Position numbers and translations under genes: made by a program. A model generated the notes under the pieces. It saw only the letters and a list, made by a program, of their open reading frames with translations. It was not told the DNA's origin and ran no database searches. Shown piece by piece: positions 15,646 to 23,590 of a DNA stretch of 33,470 nucleotides (positions are counted from its first letter, which is position 1; each line of letters opens with the position of its first letter). This stretch comes from Thermoleophilia bacterium (GTDB taxonomy: Bacteria > Actinomycetota > Thermoleophilia > Miltoncostaeales > Miltoncostaeaceae), in contig JADGPG010000031.1 in the NCBI GenBank assembly GCA_017882545.1, forward strand, positions 1-33,470, in the 5' to 3' direction.

Positions 15646-16635
15646 TCACCTGCGCGCAGGTGGCTCGCCGTGGCCGTACTCGCGCTCGACCGCGGGGTGG
15701 GCGGCAAGCAGCGTGTCGATCGCCGCGTCTTCCTCGGCCGTGAGCGGAGCGCCCGCCAGTGCGGCATTGGCGGTCGCCTGGGCCGCGTCGCGGGCACCGA
15801 TGATGGCCGAGGTCACCTCCTGCCGACGCAGGACCCACATCACGGCGAGCTCGGCGACCCCTCCGGGTCGGTCGGCGGCGAGCTTCTCGAGCTCCCGGAC
15901 CACGGCGATCCGCTCGGCGAACGCGTCGTCGATGAAGAACTCGCTCGCCGCTCGCCAGTCGTTGGCCGCGAATGTCGTGGTGGCGTCCATCTTCCCCGTC
16001 AGCAAGCCATGGGCAAGCGGTCCGTAGGCGATGACGCCCACCCGGTGGGCCGCACACCACGGCAGCTCCGCCGCCTCGACATGACGACGCATGAGGTGGT
16101 AGCCGGGCTGGTAGCTGGCGATCGGTACGACGGCCGTCGTCGCCTCGAGATCGGCGAGCGCGTAGTTGGAGACCCCGATATGCCGGATCTTGCCCGCATG
16201 CTGAAGTTCGAGGAGCGCCCCGAACGTATCGGCCGGATCAACGCCGGCGACCGGCCAGTGCACTTGGTACAGATCGACGCTGTCCAGACCGAGCGCGATC
16301 AGGCTGCGATCGAGCGCATGACGCAGGTAGTCACCGGATGCCTCGCGCCAGATCGACAGGCCGCCCGCGCCGACCTCCCACGCGACGCCGCCCTTGGTGG
16401 CGACGATGACCTCGCCGGGACGGTCGCGGACCACCCGGCCGACGATCTGCTCGGCACGCCCTTGGCCGTAGATGTCCGCGGTGTCGATCCAGTTGACGCC
16501 CGCGTCGAGTGCGGCATGGCAGGCCGCCTCCGAGTCGGCGTCCTCCGCACCGCCCCAGCGACCACCGAAGACCCACGTCCCGAGCCCGACCACCGAGAGT
16601 TCCAGATCCGTCGTACCGAGCTGTCGCCGCTCCAC
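15646..16635 (-). CDS. Aldo/keto reductase
   Basis: A 329-aa NADPH-dependent oxidoreductase with the TIM-barrel AKR pattern: LGTTDLELSVVGLGTW, the Asp/Tyr of the active site in NWIDTADIYGQGRAE, Lys in VIVATKGG, His in LYQVHWP, and the cofactor tail ITSAIIGARDAAQ near the C-terminus (TSAIIGARDAAQATANAAL). It resembles the YhdN/perakine-reductase-like group. GTG 16641 and GTG 16635 are both possible starts; GGGGAG is better spaced for 16635. It follows the zinc-ribbon/PAS gene by about 25 bases and may be co-transcribed. Substrate unknown. Confidence 0.92.
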   Translation of the reverse strand: MERRQLGTTDLELSVVGLGTWVFGGRWGGAEDADSEAACHAALDAGVNWIDTADIYGQGRAEQIVGRVVRDRPGEVIVATKGGVAWEVGAGGLSIWREASGDYLRHALDRSLIALGLDSVDLYQVHWPVAGVDPADTFGALLELQHAGKIRHIGVSNYALADLEATTAVVPIASYQPGYHLMRRHVEAAELPWCAAHRVGVIAYGPLAHGLLTGKMDATTTFAANDWRAASEFFIDDAFAERIAVVRELEKLAADRPGGVAELAVMWVLRRQEVTSAIIGARDAAQATANAALAGAPLTAEEDAAIDTLLAAHPAVEREYGHGEPPARR

Positions 16636-16660
16636 CCTCACGCTCCCCTGTCGGAAACCA

Positions 16661-17122
16661 CTAGCCCTCTTCGTCCACTGCCAGCCGCGGCGTCACGGCG
16701 ACTAGCAGCCCGCCGTCATCGTCATACGCCGGAAAGAAGTCCGCGGTGACGGGCTGGTCCTCACCAACGCCGGCGGGCCGGAAGGTGCAGTCGACGTTCA
16801 GCTGTCGCACTCCCCACTCGATCGCGGTCGCTGCCGGATCGCCGTGCGGGAAGTTGGCGAGCCCAAGCCGACTGACGACCTCGTGACCGATCAGGTCACC
16901 CTCGCGAAAGCCCGTGACCGGCGTCGCAGCATGGCCGGCGGCGATGATCCGCCGTTCGGAATCGCAGACGATCAGCGCCGTCGCAGGACCGGCGTAGTAG
17001 TCCTCAAGCAACTCGAACAAGAAGCCGAACCCGCATTTGGAGCACCCAAGGGGCTGCCCGTGCTCGTTGCGCTCGGACGACGCGGACCGTCGCGCGCAGT
17101 TGGGGCAGATGAACACCGGCAT
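16661..17122 (-). CDS. Zinc-ribbon plus PAS-like sensor protein
   Basis: A 153-aa soluble protein. The N-terminus is a zinc ribbon with Cys6-x2-Cys9 and Cys27-x2-Cys30 (FICPNCARR and LGCSKCGFGF). It runs straight into a PAS-like fold: ALIVCDSERRIIAAGHA, VTGFREGDLIGHEV, then DCTFRPAGVGEDQPVTADFFPAYDDDG and VAVTPRL. There is no kinase, cyclase or HTH output, so it may signal by protein contact or bind metal or redox cofactors. ATG 17122 is eight bases after TATGAT and has no clear ribosome site, so it is probably leaderless. The aldo/keto reductase follows. Confidence 0.75.
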   Translation of the reverse strand: MPVFICPNCARRSASSERNEHGQPLGCSKCGFGFLFELLEDYYAGPATALIVCDSERRIIAAGHAATPVTGFREGDLIGHEVVSRLGLANFPHGDPAATAIEWGVRQLNVDCTFRPAGVGEDQPVTADFFPAYDDDGGLLVAVTPRLAVDEEG

Positions 17123-17130
17123 TGGTGACG

Positions 17131-17136
17131 ATCATA
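17131..17136 (-). promoter_or_regulatory. -10 element TATGAT giving a predicted leaderless zinc-ribbon/PAS mRNA
   Basis: TATGAT differs from the consensus TATAAT at one base and ends eight bases before ATG 17122. No Shine-Dalgarno sequence fits the gap and no -35 match is evident. Confidence 0.5.
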
Positions 17137-17158
17137 GCGAGCAAGTCGTGCCGCCCGC

Positions 17159-17186
17159 GGGAGGACGGGGTCGCCCCCGCCCTCCC
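17159..17186 (-). terminator. Hairpin at the end of the sugar-nucleotide operon
   Basis: GGGAGGACGGGG (17159-17170) pairs with CCCCGCCCTCCC (17175-17186) with one A-C mismatch and a TCGC loop. It lies about 30 bases past the stop of the 67-aa gene and before the promoter of the zinc-ribbon/PAS gene. There is no T run after it. Confidence 0.6.
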
Positions 17187-17217
17187 GAGTCGCGCAATCT
17201 GCCGCCGGTCGTCCCGC

Positions 17218-17421
17218 TTAGCGGTGGGCGGTCACGTGGTGCTCGCCGAACGGGCACCAGAACAGCAGCCGGCCGTCATGAGCGCGTGCGACACACGAGC
17301 AGTCGGTCCCGTGGTCGGGGCACGGGCGACCCACGCCGGCGAGCAGGCCGCCGGGCCGCACCGCCACCGCACCGTCCGGCAGGGCGTGGGCATCGACGCG
17401 GATGAGTTGCTTGGTCGCCAT
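17218..17421 (-). CDS. 67-aa Cys/His-rich protein coupled to the sugar operon
   Basis: I do not recognise this protein. The first half is plain (MATKQLIRVDAHALPDG). The second half carries possible metal ligands Cys34, His37, Cys41, Cys43, His48, Cys56, His61 and His62 in the order C-x2-H-x3-C-x-C and W-C-x4-H-H. ATG 17421 shares its A with the TGA stop of the dehydratase (TGATG), so it is translationally coupled; a TTG one codon earlier is an alternative. It is the last gene before a hairpin. A zinc-binding partner or regulator of the pathway is possible but not shown. Confidence 0.6.
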   Translation of the reverse strand: MATKQLIRVDAHALPDGAVAVRPGGLLAGVGRPCPDHGTDCSCVARAHDGRLLFWCPFGEHHVTAHR

Positions 17422-19343
17422 CAATCAGCCTCCGTGCTTGAGTGATTGTGCAGGCCTAGATCTTCGCCTTGTTCGCGTTGCCCCCTGCCGACCCCGAGCG
17501 TCGACCAGAGCGCTTCGTCCAGTCCCGACTCGGACCGGTCGGCGACCCGCCGTTGGAGCTCGGCGAGGCCCGTCCGCAGCTGCTCGTGATCGAGGGGCGG
17601 GCGGGTTGCGCGCATCACCTTGCCGTACCGTGTCGGACGCACCTGCTCATCGACGTTGAACAGCTCCTCGTGCAGCCGCTCGCCCGGGCGGATTCCGGTG
17701 ATCTCGATGCGGATGTCACGGTCCGGCTGGCGCCCGGACAGCTCGATCATCCGGTGCGCGAGGTCGAGGATCCGAACCGGCTCCCCCATGTCCAGCACGA
17801 AGATGTCGCCGCCGCCGGCAATCCCGGTGGCCTCCAACACGAGCTGGACCGCTTCAGGGATCGTCATGAAAAAGCGCGTCATCTCGGGGTGGGTGACCGT
17901 GACCGGACCCCCCGCGGCGATCTGACGCTGGAAGATCGGCAGCACCGATCCGGAACTGCCGAGCACGTTGCCGAACCGGACCGCGGCGAAGCGGGTCCGC
18001 GAGGCCCGCGCGCGTGCCTCGATCACCCGCTCGGCCAAGGCCTTGGTCGCGCCCATCACCGTCTTGGGCTCGACCGCCTTGTCGGTGGAGATAAGGCAGA
18101 AGCGCTCGACATCAAAGCGCTCGGCGAGGTCGGCCAGAAGGTTGGTCGCCAGCGCGTTGTTGGCGACCGCCTGGAGCGGATTGTGTTCCATCATCGGGAC
18201 GTGCTTGTAGGCGGCCGCGTGGAACACGATCTGCGGACGATGGTCGCGGAACGCCTGTGCCATCGACGCCTCGTCCTTGCAGTCGGCGATGACCGCCGCA
18301 AGATTCGACGATCCGTGGTCCCGGAGCTCCAGCTCGATCTCAAAGAGGTTGTTCTCGCTGTGGTCCACCATCACCAGCCGCCGAACGCCGAGCGCGGTGA
18401 CCTGCCGGCACAGTTCACTGCCGATCGACCCCCCGGCGCCGGTGACCATGACGGTGCGCCCGTTGAGATAACGGGCGACCTTGGCCAGGTCGACCTCGAC
18501 CGGTGCCCGGCCCAGGACATCCTCCACGCGAACTTCGCGCAGGCGCCGCACGGCGACCGCGCCGGTGATCAGTTCCGGCAGTCCCGGCAGGGTCGTGCAG
18601 CGGACGCCGTGCTTGCGGCAGGCCTCGACGATCTCGCGGCGGACGGACCCGGGGGCGCTGGGCATCGCGATGATGACTTCATCGACCTGGTGCTCGCGCA
18701 GGATGCGCGGCAGTTGGGCCCGTGTGCCGCGGGTCTTGATCCCGTTGACGCGCAGCCCCCGCTTGCGGGGATCGTCGTCGATGATCCCGATGGGGATGTA
18801 CCCAAGCGTGTGGTTGCGCTGCATCTCGCGAATGAGGATGTTCCCCGCCTCGCCGGCGCCGCAGATCAGGACCCGGCGGCCCGAGGCCACCAGTTCGCCG
18901 CGGGCCGGGCGCTCCATCACGCTGCGCACGACGAAGCGCGCGCCACCCACCAGCAGCAGCGTCAGGATCAGGTTGATGAACAGCACCCCGTGCGGCACGG
19001 CCGGCGAGTGCGCCGGGTGCCAGCGGGTCAGGAGGAGGATCTCGGCGATCCCGCCGAGCACCACGCCCACGAAGATCGTCTGGAGGTCGCGCAGGCTCGT
19101 GAAACGCCACCACTTCGTATAGAAGCGCAGCGCGACGAACACGACCATGTTGACGACCACCACGATCCAGACGGTCTTGCCGTACAGGGAGTCGAAGCGG
19201 TGCGGCACGCTGCCGTCGAAGCGGAGCTCAAAGGCAAGCCAGTACGCGATGGCAAGCAGGCACGCGTCGACCGCGGCCTGGCCAAGGCGGTGGATGAGGG
19301 CACGGACGGCCCAGGTGCCGGGTCGGTCGGCGAATTCGGTCAT
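17421..19343 (-). CDS. Membrane PglF/WbpM-type UDP-sugar 4,6-dehydratase
   Basis: A 640-aa protein of the WbpM/PglF/CapD family, which converts UDP-GlcNAc to the 4-keto-6-deoxy sugar at the membrane. Four N-terminal helices (about 23-41, 57-74, 88-106, 118-136) are followed by a CoA-binding-like Rossmann part (ICGAGEAGNIL, 160-170) and the SDR dehydratase (TGAGGSIGSE, 301-310; AAAYKHVPMME; ISTDKAVEPKTVMGATK, 419-434). The catalytic Asp421/Lys422 and Met430-x3-Lys434 fit the inverting-type large dehydratases that use Met in place of Tyr. It overlaps the DUF354 gene by 4 bases (ATGA). Its product is probably the substrate for the aminotransferase two genes upstream. Confidence 0.93.
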   Translation of the reverse strand: MTEFADRPGTWAVRALIHRLGQAAVDACLLAIAYWLAFELRFDGSVPHRFDSLYGKTVWIVVVVNMVVFVALRFYTKWWRFTSLRDLQTIFVGVVLGGIAEILLLTRWHPAHSPAVPHGVLFINLILTLLLVGGARFVVRSVMERPARGELVASGRRVLICGAGEAGNILIREMQRNHTLGYIPIGIIDDDPRKRGLRVNGIKTRGTRAQLPRILREHQVDEVIIAMPSAPGSVRREIVEACRKHGVRCTTLPGLPELITGAVAVRRLREVRVEDVLGRAPVEVDLAKVARYLNGRTVMVTGAGGSIGSELCRQVTALGVRRLVMVDHSENNLFEIELELRDHGSSNLAAVIADCKDEASMAQAFRDHRPQIVFHAAAYKHVPMMEHNPLQAVANNALATNLLADLAERFDVERFCLISTDKAVEPKTVMGATKALAERVIEARARASRTRFAAVRFGNVLGSSGSVLPIFQRQIAAGGPVTVTHPEMTRFFMTIPEAVQLVLEATGIAGGGDIFVLDMGEPVRILDLAHRMIELSGRQPDRDIRIEITGIRPGERLHEELFNVDEQVRPTRYGKVMRATRPPLDHEQLRTGLAELQRRVADRSESGLDEALWSTLGVGRGQREQGEDLGLHNHSSTEAD

Positions 19344-20416
19344 GCGGCGTCCTTTGCGACGTCCAGCATCAGGTCGATCAACAGCTCCGGGTCACGGCGC
19401 GTGCCCGGGGCACTGCGGTCCCGCTTGGCGATCGCGACCGCCGCAGGGTCGTCGAGGCGCCGCAGGCGGCCATCGGCGATCAGTGCCTGGTCGACGGCTC
19501 CCAGCCGTCCTGCGAACGGGCTGTAGGCGGGCACCCCGAGTGCGGCCGCCTCACGGTTCATCGTCCCGCCGGCGCTGACGACGAAGTCCGCCGCGGCCAC
19601 GAGGCTCGGCCCGTCGACGGGCCGCTCCGGCACGATCGCGACCGTGTCCACGAGGTCGGCCCGCTGGGCCTCGGTGCGCGGCAGCACCACCGTCTGGACG
19701 GCCGGGGCCGCATCCAGCAGGCGCGCCAACGTAGCCGAGAACACATCGCTCGACAATCCGCGGTGGTAGAGGGTCACCTCCGGTGGCGGTCGCAGCACCG
19801 CGATCACACGGGTGGCGTCGAGACCGAGTTCGTCCATCACGCCAGAATCGAACACGTGGTCGGCAAGGTAGTACTCCTCTTTGAGCCCCGCGTACCGGAC
19901 CAGCTTCGGTGCACGGATACCGTATCGCCACAGGGCCCATTCGGGAATCGCGCTGGGCACGAGCACCCGGGTCGCGAAGCGGCCGTTCCAGTGGTGCATC
20001 ACGGTCGCGAACTCGTAGTCGAACATCGTGACCTGGGGCGTCCCGGCGGCGAACGCCGCCGGCGGCTGGTCCGTGCTGCCGTGGGCGATTGCGACATCGA
20101 ACCGCTCCCGACGCGCAAACCGGGTCAGCGAGTTCGTGCGGGAGGCCATCGCCCGCGCCTTGCCGACGCGGCCGGCGCCGCCGTGGGCGCCGAAGACCTC
20201 GTGCGGGATCCCGTACCGCTCAAGCAGGCCGAGCGTCTGGGCGAAGTCCCGAGCCGTGACGGTGACCTCGTGCCCGCGCGCAATCATCCGCGCGATCAGT
20301 GGGCGGAAGATCACGACGTGCGGAGAGTTGGTCATATCAACCCACACGCGCAAGGGGCGCGAAGGCGCGGGCGCCGTGTCCGGCCCCGGCGCTGCTGCCG
20401 GCATCGCCTGGCTCAC
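19340..20416 (-). CDS. DUF354-family protein, GT-B-like fold
   Basis: A 358-aa protein of the DUF354 family, distantly like UDP-GlcNAc 2-epimerase and GT-B glycosyltransferases. The family opening is clear: LRVWVDMTNSPHVVIFRP, RGHEVTVTARDFAQT and LLERYGI, then HGSTDQPPAAFAAGTP and a C-terminal SAGGTMNREAAALGVPAYS, which resembles the nucleotide-sugar-binding loop. An Ala/Pro-rich tail of about 20 residues precedes it. GTG 20416 overlaps the aminotransferase stop by 4 bases (GTGA). Placed between the 4-aminotransferase and 4,6-dehydratase, it may be the transferase or epimerase for that sugar; no activity can be read from the sequence. Confidence 0.88.
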   Translation of the reverse strand: MSQAMPAAAPGPDTAPAPSRPLRVWVDMTNSPHVVIFRPLIARMIARGHEVTVTARDFAQTLGLLERYGIPHEVFGAHGGAGRVGKARAMASRTNSLTRFARRERFDVAIAHGSTDQPPAAFAAGTPQVTMFDYEFATVMHHWNGRFATRVLVPSAIPEWALWRYGIRAPKLVRYAGLKEEYYLADHVFDSGVMDELGLDATRVIAVLRPPPEVTLYHRGLSSDVFSATLARLLDAAPAVQTVVLPRTEAQRADLVDTVAIVPERPVDGPSLVAAADFVVSAGGTMNREAAALGVPAYSPFAGRLGAVDQALIADGRLRRLDDPAAVAIAKRDRSAPGTRRDPELLIDLMLDVAKDAA

Positions 20417-21531
20417 CCGCGGGCCGGCACCTGACCAACGACTTCTGCGACGGCGGACACGACCTGCGCGGCCCGGTCGGCGCCCAGGTGGGGGTGCATC
20501 GGCAGGGCCAAGGCCCGCGACGCGCAGGCCTCGGCGATCGGCAGATCGCCCGGCCGATAACCCAAGTGGGCGAAGACCGGCTGCAGGTGCATCGGGATCC
20601 CGTAGTAGACCGCCGAGCTGATCCCGTGTGCGGCGAGCCCCGCCGAGATCGCATCGCGGTCGTCGTGGCGCGCCATGTACAGGTGGTAGATGTGACGGAC
20701 CCCCGCGCGTTCATCCGGGAGCTCCATGAACTCACCGAGCCCGGCCGCTGCGTACGCGGCGGCCGCGGCCCGCCGCCCATCGTTCCAGCCGTCGACGTGC
20801 GTGAGGAAGATCCGGATCACCGCCGCTTGCAGTTCGTCGAGTCGCGAGTTGTAGCCGACCTCCTCGAAGACGACCTTATCCGCGGATCCGTGAAAGCGCA
20901 GCCGGCGCACGCGCGCGGCCAGCGCCTCGTCCCTGCACACGACCATGCCGCCGTCGCCGATCCCCGGCAGGTTCTTAGTCGGGAAGAAGCTGATGGTGGC
21001 CAGGTCGCCGAGTGCGCCGATCGGCGTCCCGTCACACGTACCCCCGAACCCTTGGGCCGCGTCCTCGATCACCGCCAGCCCGTGGCGGGCGGCGATCTCC
21101 CGGATCGGGGCCATGTTGGCCGCGTGCCCGAAGATGTGCACGGGCAGGATGGCCTTGGTCCGGCCGGTGATCCGCGCCTCGATGAGGTCGGGATCGATGC
21201 AGAAGTCGTCCGGGTCGATGTCACAGAACACCGGTGTCGCACCGAGCCGCGCAATGGCCTCGGCCGTCGCGTAGAACGTGTACGGGGTCGTGATGACCTC
21301 ATCTCCGGGACCCACGTCAAGGGCGTTGAGCGCGATGACCAGCGCATCGGTCCCGTTGGCGACGCCGACACACGGGCGCCCTCCGAGCCGGGCGGAGATT
21401 TCGGCCTCAAGCCCCGCGACGTGCGGGCCGAGGATGAAGCGGCCACTGTCGAGGACGCCGGCAATCGCGGCATCGATCTCGGCGCGCAGCGGGCCGTACT
21501 GGGCACCAATGTCCATCAGCGGAACGCTCAA
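20413..21531 (-). CDS. DegT/DnrJ/EryC1-family PLP sugar aminotransferase
   Basis: A 372-aa PLP enzyme that transfers an amino group to a keto-sugar nucleotide. The PLP Lys186 is in ISFFPTKNLPGIGDGG and the ring-N Asp157 in AVIEDAAQGFGG; it also has GRFILGP, NGTDALVIAL and the C-terminal LALPMHPHLG. It is close to PglE/WbpE/WecE types. The first in-frame ATG at the family start lies 20 bases from AAGGAG, so TTG 21531 (five bases away) is preferred; this gives LSVPLMDIGAQYG. It heads the cassette with DUF354 and the dehydratase, 84 bases after the histidine kinase. Confidence 0.92.
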   Translation of the reverse strand: MSVPLMDIGAQYGPLRAEIDAAIAGVLDSGRFILGPHVAGLEAEISARLGGRPCVGVANGTDALVIALNALDVGPGDEVITTPYTFYATAEAIARLGATPVFCDIDPDDFCIDPDLIEARITGRTKAILPVHIFGHAANMAPIREIAARHGLAVIEDAAQGFGGTCDGTPIGALGDLATISFFPTKNLPGIGDGGMVVCRDEALAARVRRLRFHGSADKVVFEEVGYNSRLDELQAAVIRIFLTHVDGWNDGRRAAAAAYAAAGLGEFMELPDERAGVRHIYHLYMARHDDRDAISAGLAAHGISSAVYYGIPMHLQPVFAHLGYRPGDLPIAEACASRALALPMHPHLGADRAAQVVSAVAEVVGQVPARG

Positions 21532-21615
21532 GCAAACTCCTTGGCGGCGGGCAGGAAGGGGCACGCGACAGCCAGCGGATCCGGGGCGTGCCACGCGGGG
21601 CAGCCGGGCGCCAGT

Positions 21616-22827
21616 CTAGCGCGTAGGTGCGCGTGAAGCGTCTTCGGCCCCGGGCGCGGGAACCGCGGCGGCGGCGGGCGGCACCGGCAGCCGCACGGTG
21701 ATGGTGGTCCCGAACCCCTCGCGCGAGCTGGCCTCGGCGACGCCGCCGAACCGCTCGGCGATGTGTTTGACGATCGACAGGCCGAGTCCGGTGCCTCCGA
21801 GCCGCTTGGACCGTGACGCGTCGGCCCGGTAGAAGCGTTCGAAGATATGCGGAAGATGGCGCTCGGGGATCCCCGGGCCGTCGTCGGTGCAGATGATCTC
21901 CGCCCAGCGCCCGTCGCGCACGGTGCGGGCGGTGATCACGATCGTCGAACCGGATCCGCCGTACTTCACCGCGTTCTCGACGAGGTTTTGCACGACGGTC
22001 GTCGCCATGCGCTCGGTCAGCGGCGTCCACACGGGCGCGTCGGCATCGACGCCCACCGTCACACCGTGCTCGGCGGCGACGTCCCCCAGCGCCTCGACGG
22101 CGTTGTCGATCGCCACGCGCGCGTCGGTGCGCGCCGCCGGAGCGCTCCATTCGGTCGCCTCCAGCTCCGAGAGGAACAACACGTCGGTAATCAGCGCAAC
22201 CAGCCGCTGGATCTCGCTCGCCGCGCGATCGACGAAGCGAGCGTGGGTGACCGGGTCCATGTCGGGATCGCCGAGGGCCTCGATCAGCCCCGCCAGCCCC
22301 GTCAGAGGTGTGCGGAGCTCGTGCGAGACGTTCGCCGAGAATTGGCTGCGTAACTCCTGGTATGCCACGGCGTCGGTGAAGTCGATCAGGAAGACGAGCA
22401 CCTCACGCTCGGTCGTCCCGATGACCGGCTGCACCGAAACCCGATAGGTCCGACGCTCGTCCGCGAACAGGCGCTGGTCGAAGTCCCGCGGCTCGCCGTC
22501 GACGAGGGCCGCCGCAACCTCGTCGGCGAAGCGATGCTCGCCGAATGAGCTGAGGATGCCCTGCCCGACGGTGACATGCGGGAACTTGTCCCGGGCAAGC
22601 GCATTGATCTCCCGGATCGTGGCGCCGCCGTCCAGGCGCAGCGCGGCGACCGGCAGGACGTCGAACGCGGCCGTGCGGCGCGCGATCTCGGACTCCACCA
22701 GCAGTCGCACGCGGGCGCATTCGGCCCCGATGCGGGCCCCGTCGGCGCGGGCCCGCCGCGCGGAGGCGACGGCCGCCGTGGCTGAGACGATTGCCACGAC
22801 ACAGACGATGATGAGGATCGGGATCAT
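21616..22827 (-). CDS. Orphan membrane sensor histidine kinase (PhoR-like)
   Basis: A 403-aa kinase: one N-terminal membrane helix (residues 2-23), a short linker, a PAS-like domain (about 52-155, from FDVLPVAALRLDG to FLIDFTDAVAYQ), the phosphoacceptor helix with His169 (FSANVSHELRTPLTGLAG), and an ATPase domain with QNLVENAVKYGGSG, CTDDGPGIPERHLPHIFERFYR and GTGLGLSIVKHIAERFGG. It ends in an Ala/Pro tail. The layout matches PhoR. No response regulator is adjacent in the window. It precedes the sugar cassette by 84 bases on the same strand and may be in the same transcript. ATG 22827 has no obvious ribosome site. Confidence 0.92.
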   Translation of the reverse strand: MIPILIIVCVVAIVSATAAVASARRARADGARIGAECARVRLLVESEIARRTAAFDVLPVAALRLDGGATIREINALARDKFPHVTVGQGILSSFGEHRFADEVAAALVDGEPRDFDQRLFADERRTYRVSVQPVIGTTEREVLVFLIDFTDAVAYQELRSQFSANVSHELRTPLTGLAGLIEALGDPDMDPVTHARFVDRAASEIQRLVALITDVLFLSELEATEWSAPAARTDARVAIDNAVEALGDVAAEHGVTVGVDADAPVWTPLTERMATTVVQNLVENAVKYGGSGSTIVITARTVRDGRWAEIICTDDGPGIPERHLPHIFERFYRADASRSKRLGGTGLGLSIVKHIAERFGGVAEASSREGFGTTITVRLPVPPAAAAVPAPGAEDASRAPTR

Positions 22828-22858
22828 GCGATCGTGTCAGGCGCGCACCGTGCGCCGG

Positions 22859-22889
22859 GAGGGCGGGGGCCCGAGGGGCCCGCGCCCTC
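22859..22889 (-). terminator. Long GC hairpin between the coiled-coil gene and the histidine kinase
   Basis: A 14-bp stem with one G-G mismatch and a three-base loop: GAGGGCGGGGGCCC (22859-22872) and GGGCCCGCGCCCTC (22876-22889). It lies 14 bases after the stop of the 83-aa gene, so it ends the GYD-to-coiled-coil group and separates it from the kinase. No T run. Confidence 0.65.
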
Positions 22890-22903
22890 GCAGGCCGGCA
22901 CGG

Positions 22904-23155
22904 CTATTCCTGCTCCAGCCCGGCCAGCTCGGCCTTCGTCGCGCGGATCTCCTCCACCAGGCGGGTGACCTCGGCGTCGAGCCCGGATTCACCTTCGTGC
23001 TGGCGAAACACGACGTGCCCCAGCTGCTCGTTCAGATTTCCGATCGACCGTTTAAGCTGGTAGGCCTGGCCGGCATCCTTGGCGTCGTCGAGGCCCTTCT
23101 GCGCAGCATCCTTGGCCACTTTCGCCGCATCCTTGGCCTTGTCCACGAGTCCCAT
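22904..23155 (-). CDS. 83-aa coiled-coil protein of unknown function
   Basis: Two helical parts: a Lys/Ala/Asp-rich amphipathic stretch (GLVDKAKDAAKVAKDAAQ) like apolipoprotein or LEA-type repeats, then after residue 35 a heptad-like coil (SIGNLNEQLGHVVF and EVTRLVEEIRATKAELAGLEQ). No Cys, signal or membrane segment. ATG 23155 has GGGGAG at good spacing. It follows the 4-TM gene by 39 bases and ends at a hairpin. It may bind membranes or a partner. Family not recognised. Confidence 0.65.
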   Translation of the reverse strand: MGLVDKAKDAAKVAKDAAQKGLDDAKDAGQAYQLKRSIGNLNEQLGHVVFRQHEGESGLDAEVTRLVEEIRATKAELAGLEQE

Positions 23156-23194
23156 GTGCTCTCCCCACGTGTCATGGCGCTATCGGAGAGGAGT

Positions 23195-23590
23195 CTAGCG
23201 CCGGACCTCACGCCAAAGGCGCACCGCGAAGACGGTCGCGACCAACGCTGCGACGAATCCGATGAACAGCCCCCAGTCACGGCCGGTCCCGCCGCCGCCG
23301 AGGAGGTCGGACGCGGTGAACCACAACGGAATCGTCGAGGCGTACGCGGCGACCCCGAGCGGGTCGAGCCGGAGCGGCAGCACGATGCGGTAGATCTCTG
23401 CAAAGAACGCGGCAAGCGCCACGAGTGCCACTAGCAGTATGAGCCATGGGGCCGGAAGCGCACCCCAGCCGTTGATGCTGTCGTACGAGCCGACGGCGAA
23501 CCACGGCAGGAACAGGCTGAGAATGAACAGGACGTTCGCTCCCGCCGCAATGTAGATCTGGCGCTGGCGTACCGCTGCCGACGTGCTCAA
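23195..23590 (-). CDS. Small 4-TM membrane protein
   Basis: A 131-aa protein with four hydrophobic segments (about 12-31, 42-64, 75-95 and 106-125). The first ends in FLPWFAVGSYDS and the outside loop has NGWGALP; before the last segment is TGRDWGLFIGF. This pattern resembles the 168-aa protein at 24946 (TWYET, SGWDA, TRELGLFL). The start is TTG 23590, overlapping the hydrolase stop as TTGA, with GGGGGCGAG upstream. No function is recognised. It sits inside a minus-strand cassette, between the metallo-hydrolase and the coiled-coil gene. Confidence 0.7.
   Translation of the reverse strand: MSTSAAVRQRQIYIAAGANVLFILSLFLPWFAVGSYDSINGWGALPAPWLILLVALVALAAFFAEIYRIVLPLRLDPLGVAAYASTIPLWFTASDLLGGGGTGRDWGLFIGFVAALVATVFAVRLWREVRR

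Noticed and set aside
17469-19526. 685-codon plus-strand frame
   Set aside because: Antisense to the PglF-type dehydratase. No motif.
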